DNA of 14,323 nt from Asparagopsis taxiformis (GCA_030407315.1 JALQPE010001351.1:1-14323); one strand, 5' to 3'. Shown: positions 1 through 10,894, counted from the first letter of the stretch. Notes: a model not told the origin generated them from the sequence alone. Translations and numbers: made by a program.

Positions 1-183
1 ATAACTGTAGGCCCAGGATTCCAGCTGGCAGGCGAACTGAAGCTCTCCTTGCGCCATGGATACACCGTTCCAACCGCCCGCATAATGGAAACCGAAAAAC
101 ATGCTCGCAACCAGCAGCACCGTGAAAAAACCAGCCAGCCGCCAGCACAATTTCTCCACACCTTTTGTTTTTAATATTGCCAT
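1..183 (-). CDS. Hypothetical membrane-anchored or secreted protein, 5' part only
   Basis: The ATG is at 183-181. A strong ribosome binding site (GGGAGG, complement of 191-196) lies just upstream. Sixty-one codons stay open to the window edge, so the C-terminus is missing. Residues 1-14 are short and basic (K5, K7, K11, R15). Residues 16-34 form one hydrophobic helix, followed by a Gly/Trp-rich turn. This is the layout of a signal anchor or signal peptide, so the rest is probably periplasmic or exported. I do not recognise the family. It is divergent from the small membrane gene that starts at 244, with only 60 bp between them. Codon use looks normal and the reading frame is unbroken. Confidence 0.65.
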   Translation of the reverse strand, partial: MAILKTKGVEKLCWRLAGFFTVLLVASMFFGFHYAGGWNGVSMAQGELQFACQLESWAYSY

Positions 184-243
184 AACCTTACCTCCCAGAT
201 ATAAATTCTGAGTCACAGGTTAAGTGGGCCGGGGTTCAATATT

Positions 244-605
244 ATGATCGACAGGTTTCAATCGCTGGCTTCGGCTCTGCAGCCGTTCAGAGGATTATTG
301 CTGTCATCAGTGTAGCAGCGTTTATCTCAGCGGCTGTGGTACTGGTTACCGAAACAGTCGACCAGGATAATATGCTGCTGGCGGCAATCCTCGCCCTGGT
401 ATGGTCCTTGAGCGGTTATGCGTTCATCATCAATTTTCGCCAGGTACCGGAAAAGCCTACACCTCAGCTCCCGCTGCTAAAACGTATTAAAATCCGGCTG
501 ATAAGGTGCTGGTTCTGGATGCTATCGCTCTGCTTTATCGGCACATCTCTGGTACTTGTGTGGATGTCGATCAGGCTTATCTGGATTTTTGTCAAAGCCA
601 GCTAG
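244..605 (+). CDS. Small two-helix inner-membrane protein (frameshifted in this sequence)
   Basis: The sequence shows two overlapping reading frames. An ATG at 244 opens 23 codons (MIDRFQSLASALQPF...) that hit TAG at 313-315. A second frame, already open well upstream, runs from about 310 to a TAG at 603-605. Adding one base near 310-315 joins them into a protein of about 120 residues. It would have an amphipathic start, a hydrophobic helix (about residues 18-36), a second helix after D-Q-D-N (about 41-58), a VPEKP linker, a basic stretch, and a last hydrophobic segment (about 90-115) ending in a short tail. This resembles a recurrent uncharacterised small membrane protein of gammaproteobacteria, by pattern memory only. 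An alternative is that only the longer frame is translated, from GTG at 336 (89 residues). No clear ribosome binding site was seen for either start. Confidence 0.55.
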
Positions 606-669
606 TTAAGGCAGATTGCTGACTCTAACTATTCCAAAGCCGTTGACCTCGCCGGTTAGCACGCTACAT

Positions 670-1026
670 TCAGGGATAGCAAGCAATGGAATCCAGCCCT
701 TCAGGCCGACACCACAGAAGATTACCGGAATCTGTAAGTCCCCATACACTGCTACCGCCGTCACCGATTCGCTCTGCCAACTCTACGAAGACTCTCCGTT
801 TTGAAGGCTGGTAAGCGATACACTCGGTTCCTCTGGCAGCGGTACGGCACCACTTCAACCGGCCGGAACGGGTTAAAGCCCAGACACTGGTATTTCCGGC
901 ATTGGCATCCGGGCTGATATGTACGATCGGATCTGCACTATTGCCAGCCGCGTTCAGAGTACCGGATGAGAAACAAAGCGTTGAAAAGAGCACTGCGGAG
1001 ACAGTGCCGTGAGATAGAACCTTCAT
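670..1026 (-). CDS. Secreted protein with two W-C repeats
   Basis: This is an intact 118-residue frame. The ATG at 1026-1024 is preceded by a GGGGGG tract about 7 bases upstream that serves as ribosome binding site. Residues 1-27 are a signal peptide with a probable cut after LNAA. The mature part holds two copies of one unit. Copy 1 (about 43-72) has SVWALTRSGRLKWCR and then C69. Copy 2 (about 89-117) has SVWGLTDSGNLLWCR and then C116. Each copy carries two cysteines (60/69 and 106/116), which suggests one disulfide per copy in the periplasm or outside the cell. The VWgLt.sG.L.W core recalls tectonin-type beta-propeller blades, but two short copies cannot make a full propeller. Function unknown. 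It is convergent with the membrane gene that ends at 605. Confidence 0.72.
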   Translation of the reverse strand: MKVLSHGTVSAVLFSTLCFSSGTLNAAGNSADPIVHISPDANAGNTSVWALTRSGRLKWCRTAARGTECIAYQPSKRRVFVELAERIGDGGSSVWGLTDSGNLLWCRPEGLDSIACYP

Positions 1027-1044
1027 CGATATCCCCCCAATCCG

Positions 1045-1459
1045 TTAAAAGGGTTTTGTAACTACAAATATAAGGATAGGGATAAATATCAGAAGTGGAA
1101 GTTCATTAAACAGGCGAAAATATCTACCGCTGTTGGTCAGGGTGCCGGCCTGCATCCGCTTCAGGTAGCTGCGGCACCAGAGATGATAGCCGATCAGCAA
1201 TCCGACAAAAAACAGTTTGGCATGCAACCATCCGCCACCGAACCCGTAACCCAACCATAGCCATAAAACCCAGTGCCAGGGTAAATACCGCCATGATGGT
1301 CATGAAGCCATAGAGCTTACGGGCCATAATTTCCAGGCGGGCAACATCCTGACCGGCCTCACGCCCTTCAACATAGTGAACGAAAATACGTGGTAAATAG
1401 AAGATACCGGCCATCCAACTGGTCATGGCCAGAATATGAAACATTTTATACCAGAGCAT
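1045..1459 (-). CDS. hemJ: Protoporphyrinogen IX oxidase HemJ (one frameshift)
   Basis: HemJ oxidises protoporphyrinogen IX to protoporphyrin IX in the inner membrane, the penultimate step of haem synthesis. It replaces HemG or HemY in many proteobacteria. The N-terminal part reads MLWYKMFHILAMTSWMAGIF and then YLPRIFVHY, a typical HemJ first helix with its conserved histidine. The C-terminal part has GWLHAKL, GYHLWC, a RLFNELP segment and a final hydrophobic helix ending VVTKPF, the usual family ending. The two parts are in different frames. They join if the T4 run (complement of 1265-1268) is T3, giving ALGLWLWLGYGFGGGWLHAK and about 137 residues in all, the normal family length with four membrane helices. 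A GAGG lies upstream of the ATG. The gene follows the diguanylate cyclase gene after about 138 bp. Confidence 0.9.
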
Positions 1460-1597
1460 GGACGCGAAGCCTCGGATAATAAATTCGGAGCCACAGTTTA
1501 AACTGGGGCTAACAATCTGAAAAGCCGGGATTTGGTTGCTCTATGGGAAGTAAGAAAGCGGGTTAACTTCTTGGACAAAAGGAAAAGAAAATCCTGC

Positions 1598-3310
1598 CTA
1601 GCTTGCCGGTCCACCGCTAGATGCCGCAAGGGAACTGTGAAAAAAGCAAGCCTGATTACGGCCATTGGCTTTGGCAACGTACATGGCTCGATCCGCATAC
1701 TTAACCAAAAGATCAGCATTTCCGGCGTGATTCGGAAATACCGAAACACCGATACTGATGCTCAAAAACAGCGAACAACCATCCAGCTCGATCTCTCTAT
1801 CCGAGACTGAATGCAACAGCTTCTCCAACACCGGATTAATGCCACTGATATGGTGCAGGCGCTCCAGAATGATGACAAACTCGTCCCCTCCCAGCCGAAC
1901 CAGGGTGTCACTGTCCCGAAGCGGTGCTTTCAACCGGTCTGCAACCCCTTTCAGTAACTGGTCCCCGACACTATGACCGTATCGGTCATTGACCTCCTTG
2001 AATCCGTCGATATCCACAAACAATACAGCGATAAAAGTCATCACTTCTTTGAGCATGAGTCACTGCGTGTTGTAGGCGACTTAACATCAAGTGCCTGTTC
2101 GGTAAACCGGTGAGAGGGTCGTGGTAGGCCTTATGACTGAGATTTTGGCTCAGACCGGTCACTTCCCCCATATCCAGCATGGTCACTACCTGGCTTAGAA
2201 TGTCTCCGCGATCGCTAATTACCGAGCTGATATTGACCAGATAGGGCTTGGCTCTGCCATTTTGTGTGAATGCCAATTAACTCACCCTTCCAGAATTTAC
2301 GGCCTAGAAGTGCGGACAGAGTCATCTCTTCAGTGGGAGGAAACAGCAATTCGCTGATCGGCATACCGACCAGTTGATTACTTTCAAATCCAAAGGCTGC
2401 TGGCAAGCCGGGTTGGTTGCACTCAGGACGCCGTCAGATTCGATAATAAGACAGGGATCGGAAGTTACTTCAAACAATAAGGAGGCCTGCTGGACCCGCT
2501 GTTCCGCCTCCCGTTGACGGGTGATATCACGACCGATACCCAGTAAGCCAACCAGGGAATGCTCATCATCGAAAACCGGAACCTTGGACATATCCAGTAA
2601 ACGGCGCCGACTATTGTTGTAGGTAACCCACTCTTCATTATGCGCAGGTAGCTGCCGGCTGAATACCAGTTGATCACGCTCATGAATATGCTGCGCCGCT
2701 CCGGTGACATCAACTGCTCATCGCTATAGCCAAGAATTTTTTCCTCCGGCAAACCAGAAATTCCCTGAAAGCCCGATTGCAGCGTGTATAGACACCGTCG
2801 ATATCCTTGAAAAAGACAAAATCAGGCGTACTGTCGATAATCAACTGACTGAGCTCTACCTCCTTGCGCAGTTTTTTGCTCGGCCTCCCATAACCGATTG
2901 ATATTCCTGGCGTTAACGATCACCCCCGTTATCTTACGGGACGAATCGCGATAAGGCGTGTGACGTGACTCGATATGGCAGGAATCGCCGTCTGGCGTAG
3001 AGATTTCAGTCTCGAAAACAAAAGTCTCTCCGTCAATCAGCGAACGATCCAGATTGGCTTTCAAGACGTATTAAAACGTTCGATACCGTGTAGTTCCCAA
3101 ACGTATCGACCGATTACCTGCTCTTCCTTCAGGTTAAAGAATGTCAGATAGCCGCGACTTACCGCTCGATAACAGTAGTCACGATCGACGAAAGAGATAA
3201 AGTCATCGACATGATTCAACACCGAACGGTAAAAAATTCAGGCGACCTTCCACAAGATCGCTGTGATCCCGGGATAGGGCAACTGTCTCTTCAGTCCTGG
3301 ATTTATCCAT
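1598..3310 (-). CDS. PAS-PAS-PAS-GGDEF diguanylate cyclase (several frameshifts)
   Basis: This is a sensory diguanylate cyclase that would make c-di-GMP from two GTP. Total coding length is about 570 codons. Domain order from the ATG at 3310: PAS1 (about residues 25-140, FVDRDYCYRAVSRGYLTFF at about 3160-3220), PAS2 (about 145-265, FFKDIDGVYTRCNRAF at about 2780-2830), PAS3 (about 270-385, LIIESDGVLSATNPAC) and GGDEF (about 390-560). The GGDEF domain opens with HDPLTGLPNR, then VDIDGFKEVNDRYGH, and carries an intact active site LGGDEF. An RDSD inhibitory I-site sits the usual five residues before it, so product feedback is expected. No membrane helix was seen, so it is probably cytoplasmic. 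The gene is broken near 3235 (T6 run), 3065, 2880, 2745, 2600, 2400, 2270 and 2055. Signals are not predictable from the sequence. A terminator separates it from rapA upstream. Confidence 0.93.
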
Positions 3311-3345
3311 GTTCCGCGTGGTTATCAACCGTTTTCAATACCGTT

Positions 3346-3378
3346 AAAAAAGCGCCTTGAACATCAAGGCGCTTTTTT
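3346..3378 (-). terminator. Rho-independent terminator after rapA (symmetrical)
   Basis: A perfect 9-bp stem, GCGCCTTGA (3352-3360) with TCAAGGCGC (3364-3372), has a 3-base loop. It has A6 (3346-3351) on one side and T6 (3373-3378) on the other, so it can end transcription in both directions. On the minus strand it lies 42 bp past the rapA stop and ahead of the cyclase start at 3310. The two genes are therefore probably separate transcripts. Confidence 0.9.
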
Positions 3379-3419
3379 CATTTTAGACGCTCCGCGATAA
3401 CCATGGAGAAAAACGGCTA

Positions 3420-6267
3420 TCAGGTTGCAACGATCACTCTCAAAGCATCCAGTTCAGCTGTGGCTTCCAGGAATTCAGCCAGAGACAGGGTAACACCTGC
3501 AGATGCTCAAGCTCCTCATGACGAATATTGGGATTAACCTCAGCCAGAGCTTTTAACCGCCCCAGCTCGGATCCCAGCACCTCCGACATCTGAGCCATCG
3601 CCAGGTCTATAACATCCTGTTGTTGCCGGGCTGCCAGCGATTCACACTGTTTAATCATCAATAACAACTGATCCCTGGCATGACGAATAATGGCCGGAGC
3701 CTGGCCTTGGGTACCGTTTGGCCAGCTTGTTGACATGCTGTTCGGTCAATACCGCAGAAAGATCGTTGCCTTCCGAATCCACCAGCACTCTGCAGCATGC
3801 CTGGGAAAGATAACGGTGTACCTGGAGCTTTTTGGGTGCCCGGCCAATGTACGGTAAAGATCGCCTCCAGCATCAAGGTTCCCGGTTTAAGTGGAGGAAG
3901 CTTGATGGTGCTAAGGGTGGTATTACCAAAGTCACCGCTGGCAATCATCTCCATAGCACCGGTAACCATCGGGTGCTCCCAACTCAGGAAATGCATGTCT
4001 TCACGATGCAAAGCCTGGGTCCTTGAATAGGTAGCGGTGATCCCGTCCTCGGCCAGTCGGGAAAACTATGAACCTGCATATGGTCGCCTGGCTGCAGTAT
4101 CACCGCCTTGCCGCTATGGTGCTGTGCTCGACACCAAACTGGTCAAAGACCCGTTCCATATAACTGGAAAGTTCGCCGTAGTTCCCGGTTTCGATAACAG
4201 AATCCAGCACCTGTTCTGCATCCTGGGCTTTGCAGGAGTTCAGTTCCAACAGCCTGTCACGTCCCTGCCGCATCGCTTCCAAGCTTCTTCATTAAGGTGA
4301 CGTGTTTCATGATCAGAGCCGCCATGGCTGACTGCTCATCCAGATTATCCAGACACTGCAACAACCGTTCGGAAAGGGATTCATAGATGCTGTGTCCTGC
4401 CGGAGACGGCGTCAGGAAGGCATCGAGACCTTCATGTAACCACTGCAGCAGGGCCTGCTGTACGCTATCAGCATAATAGGGCGCGTGAATATCTACATCC
4501 CGTTGTTGACCAATCCGGTCAAGACGGCCGATACGCTGCTCCAACAGATCTGGATTCAGCGGCAGACAAACAGAACCAGGTCATGGGAAAACTGGAAGTT
4601 ACGTCCTTCGCTGCCAATCTCCGAGCAAACCAACACCTGGCAGCCCTCTTCCCGATCAGCAAAATAGGCTGCCGCACGGTCTCGCGCAACCAGCGACATG
4701 CCCTCATGAAATACTGCGGTGCGGACACCCACCGCAGTCGAAGATGCTCCTCCAGCGCACGGGCAGTCCCGGCCTGGGCGCAAATCACCAGTATCTTTTC
4801 ATCGCTGCGGTCGGACAGCCATTCACTCAGCCAACCTACGCGGGGGTCTTCAACCAGCCATTGCTCGCCCAGCAAACGCTCCGGTTGCAAGCGGTTTTGC
4901 AATTCCGTGTCCCTGGCGCGATCACGGTAACTTTCGGTTGCGGCAGAGCGTAGGTGTGCAGTTTACGCTCGGGAAAGCCGCTGACGGCGCTGCGGGTGTT
5001 CCTGAAACAACACCCGGCCAGTTCCGTGCCGATCCAACAGTGAATGAATGACATCGGTAAAGGCCTGCTGGCGCTGCTCCTCGGTTTCGGCCTGTTGCAA
5101 CTGGGCCCTTAAAGTTTGCAGGCTGGCTTCTCCAAGATAGGACTCGATCTGACCCGAAATGGCCGAATCATCAAGCACCTGACCGGTGGCATCCTCCTCC
5201 AGAAGACACTGTACCAACTGATTAACAGGACGGTAGCTGGCTTCCTCCTCCTGAAATGGGCCAGATCATAATAGCGATCCGGATCCAGCAATCGAAGTCG
5301 TGCAAAGTGGCTCTCAATACCAGTTGCTCCGGCGTCGCTGTTAACAGCAGCACTCCGGCAATTTTTCTTGCCAGCGCCTCAACCCGTTGGTTACTCAGGA
5401 CTGGCGCCCTCTTCGCTCCAGGTCAAATGGTGCGCCTCATCCACGACCAACAGGTCCCAGCGGGATTGTTGGATGAGGGAATTGGCCAGGTCGGAATCAC
5501 GCAGCAACGAAAGACTACAAAGCACCAACTGGGCGCTGTCGAACGGATTACCCGGTTCCGATTCCCGCAACGCTTCAATGCGCTCCTCATCCATAATGGA
5601 AAAATGCAGATTGAAGCGACGGAGCATTTCCACCAGCCACTGATGAACAAGACTGTCGGGAACAACAATTAACACCCGGTCAGCGCAGCCGCTGATAAGC
5701 TGCTGATGGATTATCAAACCGGCTTCAATCGTCTTACCTAACCCCACCTCATCAGCCAGCAACACTCTGGGGGCATGTCGACGGGCAACCTGGTGGCGAT
5801 ATAGAACTGATGAGGCAATAACTGCACCCGAGGTCCTAACAGGCCATGGGCTTCGCTCTGCTTCTGCTGATGCAGATGATGCAGCGTTTCAATCCGCAGC
5901 TGATAACTGCTGTTTTTTATCGATCTGGCCGGCAAACAAACGATCCTGCGGCTTATTAAACTGGACGAAACTGTCCAGATCGATCTCTTCTATGAACGCG
6001 CTTGTCCAGCTTCATCAACACCGTGGTAGATCAGGTAGCCGCCCTGATCTTCCCGGTCGGTAATAAACAAAGCTGTTGCCGTCAGCATTTTGGATGCGTT
6101 CACCGATTTCGTATTGAATGCGGCTCAAGGGCGCATTGATATAGGCGTAAACACGCTCTTCGTTAGCGGCCGGAAAAACTGATCGTCACACGACGGTTAG
6201 CGGTGCTGGCAACAATGCCAAGCCCAAGATCTGACTCCGTATTGCTGACCCAACGCTGGCCAGGCAC
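3420..6267 (-). CDS. rapA: RNA polymerase-associated ATPase RapA (HepA), many frameshifts
   Basis: RapA is a Swi2/Snf2-type ATPase that binds RNA polymerase and frees stalled enzyme for reuse. The span (about 950 codons) matches the usual 950-970 residues. The start region reads [16 protein letters not shown], the normal RapA N-terminus. The GTG at 6267 is in that frame. A second GTG at 6274 would give MFVPGQRW if the T4 run at 6268-6271 were T3. Helicase motifs in order: DEVGLGKT (motif I, about 5730-5753), DEAHH (motif II, about 5430), [10 protein letters not shown] (motif III, about 5330), [12 protein letters not shown] (motif V, about 4590) and [12 protein letters not shown] (motif VI, about 4510-4544). 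The C-terminal domain follows ([13 protein letters not shown] at about 3965-4005, [12 protein letters not shown]), ending [10 protein letters not shown] with the stop at 3422-3420. At least ten one-base shifts split it. It lies downstream of moaE on the same strand. Confidence 0.97.
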
Positions 6268-6333
6268 AAAACACAGGGGCGGTCAAAGTAATTTATCCCT
6301 TAATGAAGTATGTGTTAGGAAAGAATAAGCGAA

Positions 6334-6355
6334 GATTCGGGACTATGCCCGAATC
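6334..6355 (-). terminator. Hairpin between moaE and rapA, possible weak terminator
   Basis: A perfect 8-bp stem, GATTCGGG (6334-6341) with CCCGAATC (6348-6355), has a 6-base loop. On the minus strand it starts 17 bp past the moaE stop and is followed by TTCGCTTATTCTTT, a poor U-tract. It may end or weaken moaE transcription before rapA. The hairpin is certain and its strength as a terminator is inferred. Confidence 0.5.
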
Positions 6356-6371
6356 TATCCGGTTTGATCCC

Positions 6372-6834
6372 CTATTGGTCCTGCTTCCAGCGATCTGCTG
6401 TCTGCAGGTCGGAAGATTTCTGTTCTACCCAATGGTCCCGCTGTTGGGTGATCTCTTTCTTCCAGAAGGGGGCATCTCGTTTCAAATAATCCATAATGAA
6501 TTGGCAGGCTGCGAAAGCATCACCACGGTGGGCGCTACTGGTGCCGACAAAAACAATCTGGTCACAAGGTTTTCAGGGCACCGATACGGTGGATGATCCG
6601 TACATCCATCAACGCCCAACGTTCTCGAGCCTGGTTAACGATTTTTCCAGGCTTTCTCGGTCATGCCGGGGTAGTGTTCCAGAAACATCTCTTCCAGGGG
6701 ATCATCGTTAAGATCCCGAACCAGGCGGTAAAGGTCGCAATAGCCCCTACTTTGGCCTCTCGGTCACGCAAGGCTGCATACTCTGTCGATAGATCAAAAT
6801 CTTCAGTCTGAACAACTATATAAGTCGACGCCAC
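6372..6834 (-). CDS. moaE: Molybdopterin synthase catalytic subunit MoaE (frameshifts)
   Basis: MoaE with MoaD inserts the dithiolene sulfurs into precursor Z (cPMP) to make molybdopterin. A GTG start at 6834 follows GGAG by about 7 bases. Recognisable in order: GAIATFTG (about residues 32-39), LEHYPGMTEKA, RIIHRIGALKP, FVGTSSAHRGDAF, FIMDYLKRDAPFWKKE (containing the conserved K-x-x-A-P-F-W-K active-site region) and HWVEQKSSD. The stop is TAG at 6374-6372. Four one-base corrections restore a frame of about 154 residues, close to the E. coli length. They are GCC to GGCC near 6722, two bases in the CC and A5 runs near 6672-6680, and A4 to A3 near 6590. No moaD lies beside it, so the partner subunit must be encoded elsewhere. 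Confidence 0.95.
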
Positions 6835-6867
6835 TAAACTGCTCCAATACAGGCCATTCGTGCGGAA

Positions 6868-6897
6868 ATTGTATCAAGCAATGCCAATCCCTGACAG
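6868..6897 (-). promoter_or_regulatory. Candidate sigma-70 promoter for moaE
   Basis: On the minus strand, CTGTCA (complement of 6892-6897) and TACAAT (complement of 6868-6873) are separated by 18 bases. They lie 34 bases ahead of the moaE GTG. The -10 box matches the consensus at five of six positions and the -35 at four of six. Assigned by eye only. Confidence 0.4.
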
Positions 6898-6945
6898 CAC
6901 CTGCGTATTCTCTTTAAAGATTGACCGTCAATCCGCGACTGCGAC

Positions 6946-6973
6946 TTGGCCTGGAGCGGTGATAGGCTAAACT
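6946..6973 (+). promoter_or_regulatory. Candidate promoter for the nudJ-mnmA-hflD cluster
   Basis: TTGGCC (6946-6951) and TAAACT (6968-6973) are 16 bases apart, each matching four of six consensus bases. They lie about 26 bases before the nudJ ATG. A promoter is expected here because the genes on the two sides diverge, but these boxes are weak. Confidence 0.3.
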
Positions 6974-6999
6974 AGCCAGCTTGATTTTGGGAGTGTTTT

Positions 7000-7458
7000 A
7001 TGTGCTGGACGCCACACGCAACCGTTGCCTGCGTTATCGAAGATGACGGCCGTTTTTTGTTTGTTGAAGAGTACTCCAATGGCCGCTTGGTATTAAACCA
7101 ACCGGCAGGACATCTGGAGGCGAGGGAAACCTTTATCGAAGGTGCCGTGCGGGAAGTTCTGGAAGAGACCCGCTGGCAGGTGGAAATTACCGATCTGCTG
7201 GGAATGTACGTCTACACGCCGCCCCACAAAGATACGACCTACCACCGCACCTGTTTTGTTGCCAAGCCGATAAAGGAACATCCGGAACGGCAGATTGATG
7301 GCGATATCGTTTCCACGATCTGGCTCAGCTATAACGAACTGAAAGAACAGACAGATCGCCTACGCAGCCCTCTGGTACTTACCGCAGTTGAGGATTATCT
7401 GGCAGGAAAACGCTATCCTTTGGAATATATTCACGAGCAACCGGCAGCGTCGAAATAA
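7000..7458 (+). CDS. nudJ: Nudix phosphatase NudJ
   Basis: An intact frame of 152 residues. GGGAG lies about 7 bases before the ATG. NudJ of E. coli hydrolyses HMP-PP (a thiamine precursor) and nucleoside di- and triphosphates. Visible here: PHATVACVIEDDGRFLFVEE near the N-terminus, LNQPAGHLEARE, and the Nudix box (about residues 37-59, G-x5-E-x7-R-E-V-x-E-E) with the metal-binding R-E..E-E residues intact. The glycine usual near the end of the box is arginine (EETRW). The C-terminal LRSPLV and the YLAGKRYPLE motif are typical of NudJ. It is the first gene of the plus-strand cluster, 78 bp before mnmA, as in E. coli, where nudJ precedes mnmA. Confidence 0.94.
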   Translation: MCWTPHATVACVIEDDGRFLFVEEYSNGRLVLNQPAGHLEARETFIEGAVREVLEETRWQVEITDLLGMYVYTPPHKDTTYHRTCFVAKPIKEHPERQIDGDIVSTIWLSYNELKEQTDRLRSPLVLTAVEDYLAGKRYPLEYIHEQPAASK

Positions 7459-7536
7459 TCGAAAGCCCCGTGATAGAACAGCAGTGACACCATAGCATCA
7501 CTTTATTTCGTACATATTGATCTTTAAAGCAGTTTA

Positions 7537-8670
<1,134 letters not shown>

Positions 8671-8693
8671 CCAGTATTCTAAGGAGAAGTAAT

Positions 8694-9378
8694 TTGTCTC
8701 GCTCATACAACGAACAGGCGATAGCCCTCAGTGGTGTTTTTCAGGCCGCTGCATTGGTAGACCAGATTGCCAAACGGGGACTGATTCCACAAAACAGCTT
8801 CGAAGCGTCTATCAACAGCATTTTATGACCTCGCCCAAGGTGACTGAAGATGTCTTGGCGGTGTTCGTGAAGTTCCATACAACCTCAATATGGGCTTGAA
8901 AAATCTGGTTGGAACTGGCAGAAAAACGCGAACAATCAAAAGACGTAACACGCTATGCCTTGAGCATGCTGCATCTGGAATCCCGGCTCAGCAAACAGCC
9001 ACAAATGCTCGATGAGATCAGCAATGGTCTGGAAAAGATCCGCCAACAGGCGCGCTATTTCGAAGAGACCGCCAACGGTGATCTCAGCAACGAAGATCTT
9101 GAGCCCGGCGATAGCAATTTCTGCCACCCCAATGTCATTGCGGCGATCGCTTCGCTCTATAGGACACCATCAGCACCTTCAGTTTCCGCATCCAGGTAAC
9201 CGGAGAACCCCGACATCTGCAAAACAGCGACAACGCCAACAAGGTCAGAGCCCTGTTACTGGCCGGTATTCGCGCGGCCATATTGTGGAAACAGGTAGGC
9301 GGGCGTCGCTGGCAACTGCTGCTGTTCCGTTCACGGGTAGGCAAGGCCGCAAACAATATCCTTCGCGCAGGCAGTTAA
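8694..9378 (+). CDS. hflD: High frequency lysogenization protein HflD (frameshifts)
   Basis: HflD is a peripheral membrane protein, named for its effect on lambda lysogeny in E. coli through CII. Its housekeeping role is unclear. The start is a TTG at 8694, with AAGGAGAAG at 8681-8689 as a good ribosome binding site. No ATG is in frame nearby. The N-terminus reads MSRSYNEQAIALSGVFQAAA, like the E. coli start. Mid-section pieces include RYALSMLHLESRLSKQP (about 8950-9003) and LEKIRQQARYFE. The end contains RIQVTGEPRHLQN, KVRALLLAGIRAAILWKQVG and WQLLLFRSRV, a strong HflD signature, stopping at TAA 9376-9378. Breaks fall near 8825, 8865, 8915, 9160 and 9200. The mended length of about 228 residues is slightly longer than the 213 of E. 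coli. The start is 23 bases after the mnmA stop, so the two are co-transcribed. Confidence 0.95.
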
Positions 9379-9410
9379 ACAAACACGGATTTATCTGCAT
9401 TCGGCATCAT

Positions 9411-9434
9411 ACAGTGGCTGCTCTCAGTCACTGT
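9411..9434. promoter_or_regulatory. 24-bp inverted repeat upstream of purB
   Basis: The left arm ACAGTGGCTG (9411-9420) and right arm CAGTCACTGT (9425-9434) pair at nine of ten positions around a 4-base centre. It sits between hflD and purB and ends 6 bases before TATAAT at 9441-9446, covering the place where a -35 box would be. It could be an operator for a dimeric repressor or a hairpin in the read-through transcript. It does not look like the E. coli PurR box. Confidence 0.5.
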
Positions 9435-9440
9435 TTCATG

Positions 9441-9446
9441 TATAAT
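9441..9446 (+). promoter_or_regulatory. Candidate -10 box for purB
   Basis: An exact TATAAT lies 60 bases before the purB ATG, in the 128-bp gap after hflD. The hexamer 17 bases upstream (9418-9423, CTGCTC) is a poor -35, so an activator may be needed. The dyad at 9411-9434 covers that position. Confidence 0.45.
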
Positions 9447-9506
9447 TTGCGCTCAGTTTTTAACCCCTTTTTCAAACCCCAATTATTTAATGAAGTGAGA
9501 GTATCC

Positions 9507-10870
<1,364 letters not shown>

Positions 10871-10894
10871 TTTTCAATCTGTTAAAACGCTAAT

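Noticed and set aside
603..629. Imperfect inverted repeat AGTTA...TAACT as a terminator between convergent genes
   Set aside because: The stem is interrupted (5 bp plus 3 bp around unequal loops) and no T-tract follows on either strand.
616..804. Plus-strand frame of 62 codons
   Set aside because: It overlaps the intact signal-peptide gene on the other strand, has no ribosome binding site and a low-complexity composition.
1498..1749. Minus-strand frame of 83 codons between the GGDEF gene and hemJ
   Set aside because: Most of it lies over the GGDEF C-terminus in another frame. No family resemblance and no start signal.
7459..7536. AGTGA...TCACT repeat between nudJ and mnmA as a terminator
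   Set aside because: Five-base arms with a ten-base loop are too weak, and nudJ and mnmA are normally co-transcribed.
9012..9506. Upstream extension of the purB frame to 9012
   Set aside because: These codons lie over hflD in another frame. The ATG at 9507 has a purine-rich site before it and matches the normal PurB N-terminus.
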